Counted from the stretch's first letter, positions 16,853 through 24,958 are shown. The stretch is DNA of 64,000 nt from Streptomyces sp. NBC_00820 (GCF_036347055.1 NZ_CP108882.1:5312501-5376500); one strand, 5' to 3'. A program made the numbers and translations. Notes: a model not told the origin generated them from the letters alone.

Positions 16853-17797
16853 GTGACCACCTGGACCGACCACACCGCAGACCGACCCATCTCGCTGACC
16901 GCCCCGAGCGGCATCGACCGCGCCGCCCACCACCGGCTCGACGAGGCCTGGCTCGCGGCGGCGTGGAGCCACCCCACGACCCGCTGTTTCGTGGTCTCCG
17001 GCGGCCAGGTACTCATCGACGAGACGCCCGACGGCCGGACCGAGCTCGTCATGATCCCGTCCTTCGAGGCGCCGCTCACCGAGGCGCACCGCTACTTCCT
17101 CGGCAACGACGAGGACGGTGTCAGCTACTTCGCGCTCCAGAAGGACGCCCTCCCGGGCCGCATGGACCAGTCCGCCCGCCCCGCGGGGCTGCGGGAGGCG
17201 GGACTGCTGCTCTCCCCGCGTGACGCCGGTCTCATGGTGCACGCGGTCGGCCTGGAGAACTGGCAGCGCACCCACCGCTTCTGCTCCCGCTGCGGCGAGC
17301 GCACGGTCATCGCCGCCGCCGGCCACATCCGCCGCTGCCCCGCCTGCGGCGCCGAGCACTACCCGCGCACCGACCCCGCGGTGATCATGGCGGTCACCGA
17401 CGACGAGGACCGCATCCTGCTCGGCCGCCAGGTCCACTGGCCCGAGGGCCGCTTCTCCACGCTCGCCGGGTTCGTCGAGCCGGGCGAGTCCATCGAGCAG
17501 TCGGTGCGCCGCGAGGTCTTCGAGGAGGCGGGCATCACCGTCGGCCCTGTCGAGTACGTGGCCAGCCAGCCCTGGCCCTTCCCGTCCAGCCTCATGCTGG
17601 GCTTCATGGCCCGCGCCACCTCCACCGACATCGACGTCGACGGCGACGAGATCCACGAGGCCCGCTGGTTCTCCCGCGAGGATCTCCACGCCGCCTTCGA
17701 GTCCGGCGAGGTCATGCCGCCCTACGGCATCTCCATCGCCGCCCGTCTGATCGAGATGTGGTACGGCAAGCCGCTGCCGACGCGGAGCTTCGTCTAG
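16853..17797 (+). CDS. nudC: NudC: NAD(H) pyrophosphatase, Nudix family
   Basis: 314 residues. It has an N-terminal NudC-like domain, a four-cysteine zinc ribbon (CSRCGERT and CPACGAEHYPR, about residues 143-175), and the Nudix box G-x5-E-x7-REUxEE as GFVEPGESIEQSVRREVFEEAGI. The NudC signature SQPWPFPSS follows. The enzyme splits NADH to NMNH and AMP and can remove NAD caps from RNA (family knowledge). The start is GTG at 16853 with GGAAG six bases upstream. A perfect 23-bp hairpin terminator follows. It is the counterpart of M. tuberculosis Rv3199c in the same neighbourhood. Confidence 0.92.
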   Translation: MTTWTDHTADRPISLTAPSGIDRAAHHRLDEAWLAAAWSHPTTRCFVVSGGQVLIDETPDGRTELVMIPSFEAPLTEAHRYFLGNDEDGVSYFALQKDALPGRMDQSARPAGLREAGLLLSPRDAGLMVHAVGLENWQRTHRFCSRCGERTVIAAAGHIRRCPACGAEHYPRTDPAVIMAVTDDEDRILLGRQVHWPEGRFSTLAGFVEPGESIEQSVRREVFEEAGITVGPVEYVASQPWPFPSSLMLGFMARATSTDIDVDGDEIHEARWFSREDLHAAFESGEVMPPYGISIAARLIEMWYGKPLPTRSFV

Positions 17798-17833
17798 CGC
17801 GCCGGACGCCCGCACACCCGGGCGGGACGAGAA

Positions 17834-17886
17834 ACGAAAAGGGCGGCTCCCGAGGCTGTGAATGCCTCGGGAGCCGCCCTTTTCGT
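17834..17886. terminator. Bidirectional terminator between nudC and mrx
   Basis: A perfect 23-bp inverted repeat (17834-17856, 17864-17886) with a 7-base loop. It ends in CCCTTTTCG on the plus strand and the same on the minus strand, so it serves both convergent genes. Confidence 0.95.
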
Positions 17887-17934
17887 GCGCCCGGAACCCG
17901 GAACGGGACCGGCCACACAGGGACCTGCGCGGAC

Positions 17935-18177
17935 CTACGCGGCGAGCTTCTGCTTCACCTGGGCCAGCGACGGGTTCGTCAGCGTGGAGCCGTCCGCGAA
18001 GAGCACGGTCGGGACCGTCTGGTTTCCGCCATTCGCCTTCTCCACGAAAGCGGCGGAATCCGGGTCCTGCTCGATGTTGATCTCGGTGTAGGCGATCCCC
18101 TCGCGTTCCATCTGGCTCTTCAGCCGACGGCAGTAGCCGCACCAAGTCGTGCTGTACATCGTCACAGTGCCCTGCAT
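17935..18177 (-). CDS. mrx1: Mycoredoxin (glutaredoxin-like, mycothiol-dependent)
   Basis: 80 residues, a glutaredoxin fold with the active site WCGYC near residues 10-14 and the cis-proline motif TVPTV. It should reduce mycothiol mixed disulfides on proteins, as known for Mrx1 of actinobacteria, which use mycothiol rather than glutathione. The start is ATG at 18177, with GAGGAG about ten bases upstream. The promoter region carries a consensus SigR promoter (18225-18251), so expression should rise under thiol-oxidative stress. It is divergent from uvrD2, as Rv3198A lies next to uvrD2 (Rv3198c) in M. tuberculosis. Confidence 0.93.
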   Translation of the reverse strand: MQGTVTMYSTTWCGYCRRLKSQMEREGIAYTEINIEQDPDSAAFVEKANGGNQTVPTVLFADGSTLTNPSLAQVKQKLAA

Positions 18178-18224
18178 GTCTCTCGCGCTCCTCAGGCAGC
18201 CCGGTGAAAGTCGTGCAAAGGGCA

Positions 18225-18251
18225 AACGTAAGGGATGGGACCGGCATTCCC
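18225..18251 (-). promoter_or_regulatory. SigR-type promoter of mrx1
   Basis: Read on the minus strand: GGGAAT at 18251-18246, an 18-base spacer, and GTT at 18227-18225. This equals the Streptomyces SigR consensus GGGAAT-N18-GTT and points at the mycoredoxin start 48 bases downstream. The same spacing and elements occur at sigRp2 in this window. Confidence 0.85.
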
Positions 18252-18414
18252 GCCCGGGGTATCCGAACCCGGCGGCCGCACCGCCTCCGACCGCCCCCGG
18301 TGTGTGACGCCCGCCGCACGCGCCGCTGTGACACCTGCCGCATTAGTACGACCGCGACCGCCCGCCTGTGGACAACCGACGCGGCAGCCCCGTACGACCT
18401 GGCAGCATGGCAAT

Positions 18415-20610
18415 GTGACAGCAGCAACGCACTCCTCCCTCTTCCCGCAGGCACCGGACACGGCCGACGCGGTGCTCGAAGGGCTCGACCCCGAGCAGCG
18501 CGAGGTGGCCACCGCCCTGCACGGGCCGGTGTGCGTGCTCGCCGGAGCCGGCACCGGCAAGACCCGCGCCATCACCCACCGCATCGCCTACGGGGTGCGC
18601 GCGGGCATCCTCCCGCCGTCCAGCGTGCTCGCCGTCACCTTCACCGCCCGCGCCGCCGGCGAGATGCGCGGCCGGCTCCGCCAGCTCGGCGCCCAGGGCG
18701 TGCAGGCCCGCACCTTCCACTCCGCGGCGCTGCGCCAGCTCCAGTACTTCTGGCCGAAAGCCATCGGTGGCGGTATGCCCCGCCTCGTCGACCGCAAGAT
18801 CCAGCTCGTCGCCGACGCCGCCGTGGCCTGCAAGCTCCGCCTCGACCGGGGCGAGCTGCGGGACGTCACCGCCGAGATCGAATGGTCCAAGGTCACCCAG
18901 ACGATCCCCGCCGACTACCCGTACGCGGCCGTCAAGGCCGGTCGGGAGACCCCGCGCGACCCGGCCGAGATCGCCCACGTCTACGCCGCCTACGAAGACC
19001 TCAAGCGCGACCGCGCGGTCATCGACTTCGAGGACGTCCTGCTGCTGACCGTCGCCGTCCTCCAGGACCGGCACGACATCGCCGAGCAGGTCCGCGCCCA
19101 GTACCAGCACTTCGTCGTCGACGAGTACCAGGACGTCAGCCCCCTCCAGCAGCGGCTGCTGGAGCTGTGGCTCGGCGAACGCGACACCCTGTGCGTCGTC
19201 GGTGACGCCAGCCAGACCATCTACTCCTTCACGGGCGCGACCCCCGATCACCTCCTCGACTTCCGCGCCCGCCATCCCGGCGCCACCGTCGTCAAACTCG
19301 TCCGCGACTACCGCTCCACCCCCCAGGTCGTCCGCCTCGCCAACGGCCTGCTCGCCCAGGCCACCGGCCGCGCCGCCGACCACCGCCTGGAACTGGTCTC
19401 GCAGCGCGCCGCGGGCCCCGAACCCCGCTACACCGAGTACACCGACGAGCCCGCCGAGGCCGAGGGCGCCGCCCGCCGCATCCGCGAGCTGATCGACGCC
19501 GGCACCCCGGCCGCCGAGATCGCCGTCCTGTTCCGCACGAACTCCCAGTCCGAGACCTACGAGCAGGCCCTCGCCGACGCCGGGGTCCCCTACCAGCTGC
19601 GCGGCGCCGAGCGCTTCTTCGACCGGCCCGAGGTGCGCAAGGCGGGCGTCGCCCTGCGCGGCGCGGCCCGCTTCGGCGGCAACGACTCCCTGCTGGACGA
19701 CGTCGTCGATCTGCCCTCGCAGGTCCGTGCCGTCCTGTCCGGAGAGGGCTGGACCAGCGAGCCGCCCGCCGGCTCCGGAGCCGTCCGCGAGCGCTGGGAG
19801 TCGCTGGCCGCCCTGGTCAACCTCGCCCACGACCTGGCGGCGGCCCGCCCCCAGGCCACCCTCGGCGACTTCGTCGCGGAACTCGACGAGCGGGCCGGTG
19901 CCCAGCACGCCCCGACCGTCCAGGGCGTCACCCTCGCCTCCCTGCACGCCGCCAAGGGCCTGGAGTGGGACGTCGTCTTCCTGGTCGGCATCGCGGAAGG
20001 CATGGTGCCGATCACGTACGCCAAGACGGACGAGCAGATCGAGGAGGAACGCCGCCTGCTCTACGTCGGCGTCACCCGCGCCAGAGAACGGCTGCACCTG
20101 TCCTGGTCGCTGTCCCGCTCGCCCGGCGGCCGGGCCAACCGCAGGCCCAGCCGCTTCCTCGACGGGCTCCGCCCCGGCTCGACCGCCACCGTCGGCCGCG
20201 CCGGAGCCGGTACCGGCGGGGGCGTCGAGCGCGGCGTCCCGGGTGACGTCCGGTCAGTGCCGCGGCGCACTCAGCGCGCCCCCGCCCGCTGCCGGGTGTG
20301 CGGTCGCACCCTCACCGACGCGGGCGAGATGAAGCTGATGCGCTGCGAGGGCTGCCCCTCCGACATGGACGAGGGCATCTACGAACGGCTGCGGGAGTGG
20401 CGGGCCGTCCAGGCCGGGCAGAGCGGGCAGCCCGACTTCTGCGTCTTCACCGACCGGACCCTCATGGCCATCGCCGAGACCCGGCCGGACAACGCGGCCG
20501 AACTGTCCCGCATCCCCGGCGTCCTCGCCCGTAAGCTGCAGCGTTATGGAGCCGACGTTCTGGCCATCTGCGCAGGTCAGGAAGTTCAGGGAGGGGACGG
20601 GCAAGACTGA
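18415..20610 (+). CDS. uvrD2: UvrD2: ATP-dependent DNA helicase with tetracysteine and HRDC domains
   Basis: 731 residues. SF1A helicase motifs: GAGTGKTRA, DEYQDVSPLQQ, GDASQTIYSFTGA, LHAAKGLEWDVV and YVGVTRARERL. The C-terminal part has a tetracysteine motif, CRVC...CEGC (about 626-647), then an HRDC domain (FCVFTDRTLMAIAETRP to the end). This order is diagnostic of actinobacterial UvrD2, which is essential in mycobacteria and unwinds 3'-tailed duplexes. The start is GTG at 18415; no better-placed start in frame was found, and the open frame upstream runs through the mrx1 promoter. It is the homologue of Rv3198c and directly precedes the wblC promoter. Confidence 0.92.
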   Translation: MTAATHSSLFPQAPDTADAVLEGLDPEQREVATALHGPVCVLAGAGTGKTRAITHRIAYGVRAGILPPSSVLAVTFTARAAGEMRGRLRQLGAQGVQARTFHSAALRQLQYFWPKAIGGGMPRLVDRKIQLVADAAVACKLRLDRGELRDVTAEIEWSKVTQTIPADYPYAAVKAGRETPRDPAEIAHVYAAYEDLKRDRAVIDFEDVLLLTVAVLQDRHDIAEQVRAQYQHFVVDEYQDVSPLQQRLLELWLGERDTLCVVGDASQTIYSFTGATPDHLLDFRARHPGATVVKLVRDYRSTPQVVRLANGLLAQATGRAADHRLELVSQRAAGPEPRYTEYTDEPAEAEGAARRIRELIDAGTPAAEIAVLFRTNSQSETYEQALADAGVPYQLRGAERFFDRPEVRKAGVALRGAARFGGNDSLLDDVVDLPSQVRAVLSGEGWTSEPPAGSGAVRERWESLAALVNLAHDLAAARPQATLGDFVAELDERAGAQHAPTVQGVTLASLHAAKGLEWDVVFLVGIAEGMVPITYAKTDEQIEEERRLLYVGVTRARERLHLSWSLSRSPGGRANRRPSRFLDGLRPGSTATVGRAGAGTGGGVERGVPGDVRSVPRRTQRAPARCRVCGRTLTDAGEMKLMRCEGCPSDMDEGIYERLREWRAVQAGQSGQPDFCVFTDRTLMAIAETRPDNAAELSRIPGVLARKLQRYGADVLAICAGQEVQGGDGQD

Positions 20611-20623
20611 TGCGAACTCGTCG

Positions 20624-20663
20624 AAAAAATAGTTTGCGCATGCCCCGGCAATCCCCATAGGTT
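20624..20663 (+). promoter_or_regulatory. wblC promoter, WhiB7/WblC-type
   Basis: An A/T tract (AAAAAAT, 20624-20630) lies three bases before a -35 element TTGCGC (20634-20639). After an 18-base spacer comes the -10 TAGGTT (20658-20663). An A/T block directly upstream of -35 is the known WhiB7 recognition feature, bound by the WblC AT-hook while WblC contacts the housekeeping sigma factor. This implies autoregulation. In a 72% GC background the tract stands out clearly. Confidence 0.8.
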
Positions 20664-20775
20664 CTAGGCACGGGAACGGCGGCCTTCTCCAAGGCCCTGC
20701 TTCCGTGTTGTACTTGCATATCCGAACGGACTGGTTCACCCCAGTCCCCCAAGACGCCGAGAGGAGGCGAGTCCA

Positions 20776-21102
20776 GTGATCAGCATCAACATCTGCACCA
20801 CCAGCACGGCCAAACTGACCGATCGCTCGACCGTCTCCCTGTGCATGCTCGGCGCCTCCCTGCAGGGCACCGGTCTGTCCGGCATTCGTGCCGACCGTCC
20901 GGCCTCCGCCCTGTCCCTCGCGGATCTTCCCGTCCGTGAGCGCAATGAGCGACCGACCAAGGCACTGGAAGCGGTAGAGGCACAGGCACACGCCTATGCC
21001 TTTGCGGCGGCCGGTGCCGGATTCCGGAAGCAGACGACGCAGCACCACCAGATGTGGGCCTTCCGTGGGCCAGACCCTGGAGTCATCCAGCCTGACAGTT
21101 GA
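20776..21102 (+). CDS. Upstream ORF in the wblC leader (108 codons)
   Basis: Starts with GTG, preceded by a strong GAGGAGG eight bases upstream, and ends 18 bases before an intrinsic terminator. The 108-residue product (ISINICTTSTAKLTDRS... ending WAFRGPDPGVIQPDS) has no recognised domain. Codon third positions favour G/C, more weakly than in neighbouring genes, so it is probably translated. Its position between the WblC-type promoter and the terminator suggests a role in translation-dependent attenuation: slowed ribosomes would change leader folding and let polymerase read into wblC. Control of this kind through an upstream ORF is reported for whiB7/wblC; the exact mechanism here is inferred. 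Confidence 0.7.
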   Translation: MISINICTTSTAKLTDRSTVSLCMLGASLQGTGLSGIRADRPASALSLADLPVRERNERPTKALEAVEAQAHAYAFAAAGAGFRKQTTQHHQMWAFRGPDPGVIQPDS

Positions 21103-21120
21103 TCAGGCCAGGCGCCTTCA

Positions 21121-21161
21121 GGGCCGCGGAACCCCATCCGGGATCCGCGGCCCTTTTGTTT
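21121..21161 (+). terminator. Intrinsic terminator/attenuator in the wblC leader
   Basis: A 10-bp perfect stem (21121-21130 with 21144-21153), extended by internal CCC/GGG pairing, is followed by TTTTGTTTG. It lies after the upstream ORF and 111 bases before the wblC start, so default transcripts would stop before wblC. Confidence 0.85.
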
Positions 21162-21271
21162 GTCCGCCACACGTGGACGACAGGACGAAGGGGCCTCGGG
21201 GCAAGGGAAGAACCCGGTACCAGCCGACACCCGGTCCACCGGCCGGAACGACCAGACGAGGAAAACACCCC

Positions 21272-21640
21272 GTGCAACTCGAAGCGCACGCCCCGTCCGT
21301 ACCGCCTTCGCAAACGATCCCCCCGCCCGGTCTCACGGAGGACCCCACCTTGACTCCCCTCACCGCGCTCACCGCGCTCGACGACGCCATCGAGAACCTC
21401 GGCGTACCCGTCCCCTGCCGTTCCTACGACCCGGAGGTCTTCTTCGCCGAGTCGCCGGCGGACGTCGAGTACGCCAAGGCCCTCTGCCGTACCTGCCCGC
21501 TGGTCGAGGCCTGCCTCGCCGGCGCCAAGGAGCGGCGTGAGCCCTGGGGCGTCTGGGGTGGCGAGCTGTTCGTCCAGGGTGTCGTCGTCGCCCGGAAGCG
21601 GCCGCGTGGCCGCCCGCGCAAGAACCCGGTCACGGCATGA
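21272..21640 (+). CDS. wblC: WblC (WhiB7-type) transcription factor
   Basis: 122 residues. Four cysteines (C49, C72, C75, C81; pattern C-x22-CxxC-x5-C) bind a [4Fe-4S] cluster. The GVWGG turn follows, then the C-terminal AT-hook RKRPRGRPRKNP, which separates WhiB7/WblC from other WhiB-like proteins. The factor binds the housekeeping sigma factor and switches on intrinsic antibiotic resistance genes. The start is GTG at 21272 with GAGG about 12 bases upstream. The long leader (about 600 bases from the inferred start site) contains an upstream ORF and a terminator. The gene overlaps the next start by ATGA, so the two should be co-translated. Confidence 0.95.
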   Translation: MQLEAHAPSVPPSQTIPPPGLTEDPTLTPLTALTALDDAIENLGVPVPCRSYDPEVFFAESPADVEYAKALCRTCPLVEACLAGAKERREPWGVWGGELFVQGVVVARKRPRGRPRKNPVTA

Positions 21641-21963
21641 ACACCTCAGGAACGATCGACCGCCCCCTCACGCACGACCCCAAGAAGCAGGCCCCGATGA
21701 AGCCGTCCACCAGCGAGCCCGCCGGCTCCGCGACTCAAGACATCAGCACCAGCGGCGCGACCGGTTCGCGTCAGAAGAACAGGACCCGAGAGATGCAACT
21801 CATCCCAGAAGCCCTGGCCCGTGCGCATATGCACGAGCGCCTGCATGACGCCGAGCGGGAGCGCCGGGCCGTGCGCCTGGCCACCGCCCGGCGGATGCAG
21901 CGCCGTGCGGAGCGCGCCTCGCTGCGCGCCCGCCGTGCGCTCGCCATGGCCGTCATGCAGTAA
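21637..21963 (+). CDS. Small basic protein translationally coupled to wblC
   Basis: 108 residues; the ATG overlaps the wblC stop (ATGA). The first half is polar and low-complexity (Thr/Ser/Pro). The second half is a very basic, Arg/Ala-rich helix-forming segment (ALARAHMHERLHDAERERRAVRLATARRMQRRAERAS...). No known domain was recognised. An internal ATG before KPSTSE or before QLIPEALA could give a shorter product. Coupling to wblC suggests it belongs to the same antibiotic-responsive transcript; a nucleic-acid or ribosome-binding role would fit the charge but is a guess. Confidence 0.7.
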   Translation: MNTSGTIDRPLTHDPKKQAPMKPSTSEPAGSATQDISTSGATGSRQKNRTREMQLIPEALARAHMHERLHDAERERRAVRLATARRMQRRAERASLRARRALAMAVMQ

Positions 21964-22015
21964 CCGCTCACACCCGAAGCGGTGGCCTCCCCGAGCCGGG
22001 GAGGCGAATCCTTCC

Positions 22016-22055
22016 CCGCGGGGGCCGGTCCGGCCGAACGGACCGGCCCCCGCGG
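22016..22055. terminator. Bidirectional terminator after the wblC operon
   Basis: A perfect 17-bp stem (22016-22032, 22039-22055) with a 6-base loop sits between convergent transcripts. A smaller hairpin (CCTCCCCG/CGGGGAGG, near 21987-22005) precedes it. The remaining gap to 22212 holds no gene. Confidence 0.9.
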
Positions 22056-22212
22056 TGCGTTGTACGGGGCGATCGGCCGGCCGCGGAGTTGCCGGCGCGG
22101 GGCGACGAGTCCTCCCGGAGGAAGTGACCAGGGCGGCCCCGGCACGGAGGCCCCCCCGGGCGCGCGGGCGAGATGGCACCCGTTCCTCCAGGGGCCAGGG
22201 CGCCCGGCCGCC

Positions 22213-23583
22213 TCATGCCTCCGCCGCGGGAACCTCCTCCACCAGTTCCTCTTCGAGGACGAAGCCCGGCAGCCACTCCTCCAGTTCATCCCGCAGCCTG
22301 ACCGTGGCGCCCAGCTGGCACAGCACCCCGATCGTGCTCAGGGTCACGCGGTGTATCAACAGGTAGGCGGGCGGCAGGTTGAGCCGCTTGCCGAGCTGGT
22401 AGGCGGGGGAGCGGGGGTCGGCGACGCGAGCGGCCTGGTTGCGCATCCACGAGCGGGTGAAGGTGAACGTGTCGACCCGGGCCGGCTCGATGATCGGCAG
22501 CAGATAGTCCAGGACCGCGTCGGGGTCCAGCTCGATGGACTCCTTCACGAACCCTTCCGCGCACAGGAGTTCGTAGACCGTCTGGGCGTCGCCGTCCAGC
22601 GTCACGCGCAGCGATACGCCGATCGGCTCGGGCAGCCCACCGGAGAGCCGGTCGACGGTGCCGAAGTCCAGGACGCCCAGGCGCCAGTCCCGCTCGTCGT
22701 CCGGGGTGCCGGGGAGCAGCCGGAAGTTGCCCGGATGAGGGTCGGCGTGCAGCAGACCGGTGCGGGCGGGACCGGAGAAGAGGAAGCGGGCCAGGAGCTG
22801 ACCGGCCCGGTCACGCTGCTCCGGGGTGCCGTCCGAGATGACCTCCGACAGGGGGATCCCGTCGATCCACTCGGTCACCAGGATCTGGTCGCGCTGGTGC
22901 ACCACCGCCGGCACCACCACGTCCGGGTCGCCCGAGAACTCCGCCGCGTGCGCGGCCTGGGCCTGGGCCTCCAGCGCGTAGTCCAGCTCCTCGGAGACCC
23001 GGTCCTTGAGCTCGTTGATCAGCGGCTTGATGTCCATGCCGGGGATCAGTGGGCCCAACAGCCTCGCGAACCTGCTGAGTTGGGTCAGGTCGGACAGCAG
23101 TGCCTCGCCCGCGCCCGGGTACTGGACCTTGACCGCCACCTCGCGGCCGTCGTGCCACACCGCCCGGTGCACCTGCCCGATCGAGGCCGCCGCCGCCGGC
23201 TTGTCCTCGAACTCCAGGAACAGCTCCCGCCAGTCCGGCCCCAGCCGCTCCGCCAGCACCGTGTGCACCGTGCGGGTCGGCATCGGCGGGGCCGCCTCCT
23301 GGAGCTTGGTCAGCGCCGCGCGGTAGGGCCCGGCGACCTCCTCGGGCAGGGCGGACTCGAAGACGGACAGGGCTTGCCCGAACTTCATCGCCCCGCCCTT
23401 CAGTTCGCCGAGGACTTTGAACAGCTGCTCGGCGGTGCGCTGTTGCAGCTCCCGGCCGACGATCTCCGCGGACTCGCCCACGATCCGCTTGCCCAGCCCC
23501 CACGTCGCCCGGCCTGCGATGCCGAGCGGAAGCGCGGCGAGCTTGGCGGTACGGGTGACCGCCTTCCGGGGAAGATCAGACAT
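22213..23583 (-). CDS. ABC1/UbiB-family atypical kinase
   Basis: 456 residues of the ABC1/ADCK/UbiB family. Visible hallmarks: the KxGQ motif (AMKFGQALS, with A/S-rich loop AAASIGQVHRA), the nucleotide-site Lys in VAVKVQYPG, the catalytic loop HADPHPGNFRLL and the metal-binding LDFGTV. Members act on isoprenoid-lipid metabolism, often as ATPases rather than protein kinases. The M. tuberculosis counterpart Rv3197 lies beside whiB7, and the same adjacency to wblC here suggests a role in stress or drug response. The start is ATG at 23583. The upstream ThiF-like gene ends 8 bases inside it, so the two are translationally coupled. Confidence 0.88.
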   Translation of the reverse strand: MSDLPRKAVTRTAKLAALPLGIAGRATWGLGKRIVGESAEIVGRELQQRTAEQLFKVLGELKGGAMKFGQALSVFESALPEEVAGPYRAALTKLQEAAPPMPTRTVHTVLAERLGPDWRELFLEFEDKPAAAASIGQVHRAVWHDGREVAVKVQYPGAGEALLSDLTQLSRFARLLGPLIPGMDIKPLINELKDRVSEELDYALEAQAQAAHAAEFSGDPDVVVPAVVHQRDQILVTEWIDGIPLSEVISDGTPEQRDRAGQLLARFLFSGPARTGLLHADPHPGNFRLLPGTPDDERDWRLGVLDFGTVDRLSGGLPEPIGVSLRVTLDGDAQTVYELLCAEGFVKESIELDPDAVLDYLLPIIEPARVDTFTFTRSWMRNQAARVADPRSPAYQLGKRLNLPPAYLLIHRVTLSTIGVLCQLGATVRLRDELEEWLPGFVLEEELVEEVPAAEA

Positions 23584-24823
23584 GCGCCCTCCAGGTCCCA
23601 GTCGGCCGCGCCGCGCCTGCCTTACGTCGTAGCGCCGTCGACGGCCGTTGCACCGCCATTGTCGCGCGCGAGGCCCCATTGGTTGAGGAGTGCTCCCCCT
23701 TTCCTTTGTCCGTCGCACCGCAGCCGCATGCCGGGTGCGGTGCGATGGGACGGGAACGCCAGCTCAGAGCGGGTAGGGACGCCTCCCAGCGGGTTCCCGC
23801 GCCGGACGGCGACGCCCCGTCGAGGAAGGCGAGGGCGTGGGCGGCGGCCAGGCCGGCGACCGCCGTGGCCAGCGTGAGATCACATGAGCCCACCCGGCGG
23901 GCCCGGCCCGAACGCCACTGGGCGACCAGCCGGGGCCACGCCGGATCCCGGTCCGTGCGGTGTTCGTGCAGGCAGCGCGCGCAGCTCGTCTCCCCGGGCA
24001 GGACCAGCGGGCCGACACAGCCCGTCCCCTCCACGACCCCGGCGTAGAGGTGAGGCGTGCCGGAGGCCATCAGCGGCTCGGCGGTGAACGGGTCCGGCGC
24101 GTGCACGGCGACGTCGTCGCGCGGGGCCAGGATCACCAGGGACAGGCCGGGATCGGCCGTGCCGCCGGACGCCACCGAAGCGGCATCGGGCCCGGTCGGC
24201 CGGGAGGCGGGCCCCCGCCGCGGCGGACGGTCCGGGGCCGCGCGGCGGACGACCGCCCGTGCCGCCTCGTCCCGGCGCTCACCGACCGACTCCGCGGGCA
24301 GGCCGCCGGGCGCGACGTCCCACGGCTCCACGCGGCCCACGTCCCGCACGTCGACCTCTCCCACCCCCGCGCCGGACAGCACCGCGGCCAGCAGGACGCC
24401 GACCCGGCCGGCACCCCGTACCCGGACCCGCAGCGAGCGCCGGGCCGCCAGCCGGCCGAGCGCGCCGCCCGGCTCGGGCGTGGTGAGCGACAGGGAGGCG
24501 AGGTCGGGGCGCAGCCGCTCCAGCACACCCTTCTTCTCCCGCAGCGCGTCCGCGGCCGGTCCGCCGCCCCGCGTGTCGTCGAGCAGTCCCGCGTCGCTCA
24601 GCCGCTGGACGAGCGCGTCGACATCGCCGTCCCGGAGATCCATACGGCGGCCCTCCTCGCGCAGCAGCGACAGCCCGCGGGCGCCGTCGAGCAGCTCCAG
24701 GAAGCTGCCGGTCGCCGTGTCGACCGGTCCGAGCGTCATCGCGTGCGCCGGAGTCATTCCGAACTGCACGGTGTTGAGGTCGCGCCAGCCGCGCCGCAGC
24801 GCCGGCTTCACCATCGGATGCAT
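23576..24823 (-). CDS. ThiF/E1-like protein with RiPP-recognition-like N-terminus
   Basis: 415 residues. The first about 80 residues (PALRRGWRDLNTVQFGMTPA...LGPVDTATGSFLELLDGARG...LVQRLSDAGLLDD) resemble the PqqD-type leader-binding winged helix (RRE) of TOMM cyclodehydratase partners. The middle shows a ThiF-like Rossmann part (LRVRVRGAGRVGVLLAAVLSGAGVGEVDVRDVGRV). The C-terminal half has two cysteine pairs, CARC and CGCG, probably binding zinc. The Rossmann glycine loop is degenerate (GAGRVG) and no adenylation Arg/Lys signature was clear, so activity is uncertain. No RiPP precursor or YcaO gene is nearby. It overlaps the start of the ABC1 kinase gene; iteron-like repeats lie in its leader. 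Confidence 0.7.
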   Translation of the reverse strand: MHPMVKPALRRGWRDLNTVQFGMTPAHAMTLGPVDTATGSFLELLDGARGLSLLREEGRRMDLRDGDVDALVQRLSDAGLLDDTRGGGPAADALREKKGVLERLRPDLASLSLTTPEPGGALGRLAARRSLRVRVRGAGRVGVLLAAVLSGAGVGEVDVRDVGRVEPWDVAPGGLPAESVGERRDEAARAVVRRAAPDRPPRRGPASRPTGPDAASVASGGTADPGLSLVILAPRDDVAVHAPDPFTAEPLMASGTPHLYAGVVEGTGCVGPLVLPGETSCARCLHEHRTDRDPAWPRLVAQWRSGRARRVGSCDLTLATAVAGLAAAHALAFLDGASPSGAGTRWEASLPALSWRSRPIAPHPACGCGATDKGKGEHSSTNGASRATMAVQRPSTALRRKAGAARPTGTWRAHV

Positions 24824-24855
24824 GACAGGCCCCTTGTCCGTCGTAGGCGTCCAGC

Positions 24856-24958
24856 CGCAGATGTTCAGTCGCAGGTGTCGAATCGCAGGTGTCGAGTCGC
24901 AAATGTCGAGTCGTGGAGGTCCGGATGCACAGGTCCCGATGCGCAGGTCCGGACGCAC
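24856..24958. repeat. Two families of 14-bp direct repeats in a 446-bp gap
   Basis: Four copies of a 14-mer of the form CGCAGGTGTCGAGT (24856-24869 degenerate, 24870-24883, 24884-24897, 24898-24911) are followed by three copies of AGGTCCGGATGCAC (24917-24930, 24931-24944, 24945-24958). They lie 33-135 bp upstream of the ThiF-like start, in its presumed leader or promoter. No gene was found between 24824 and 25269. Confidence 0.88.
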
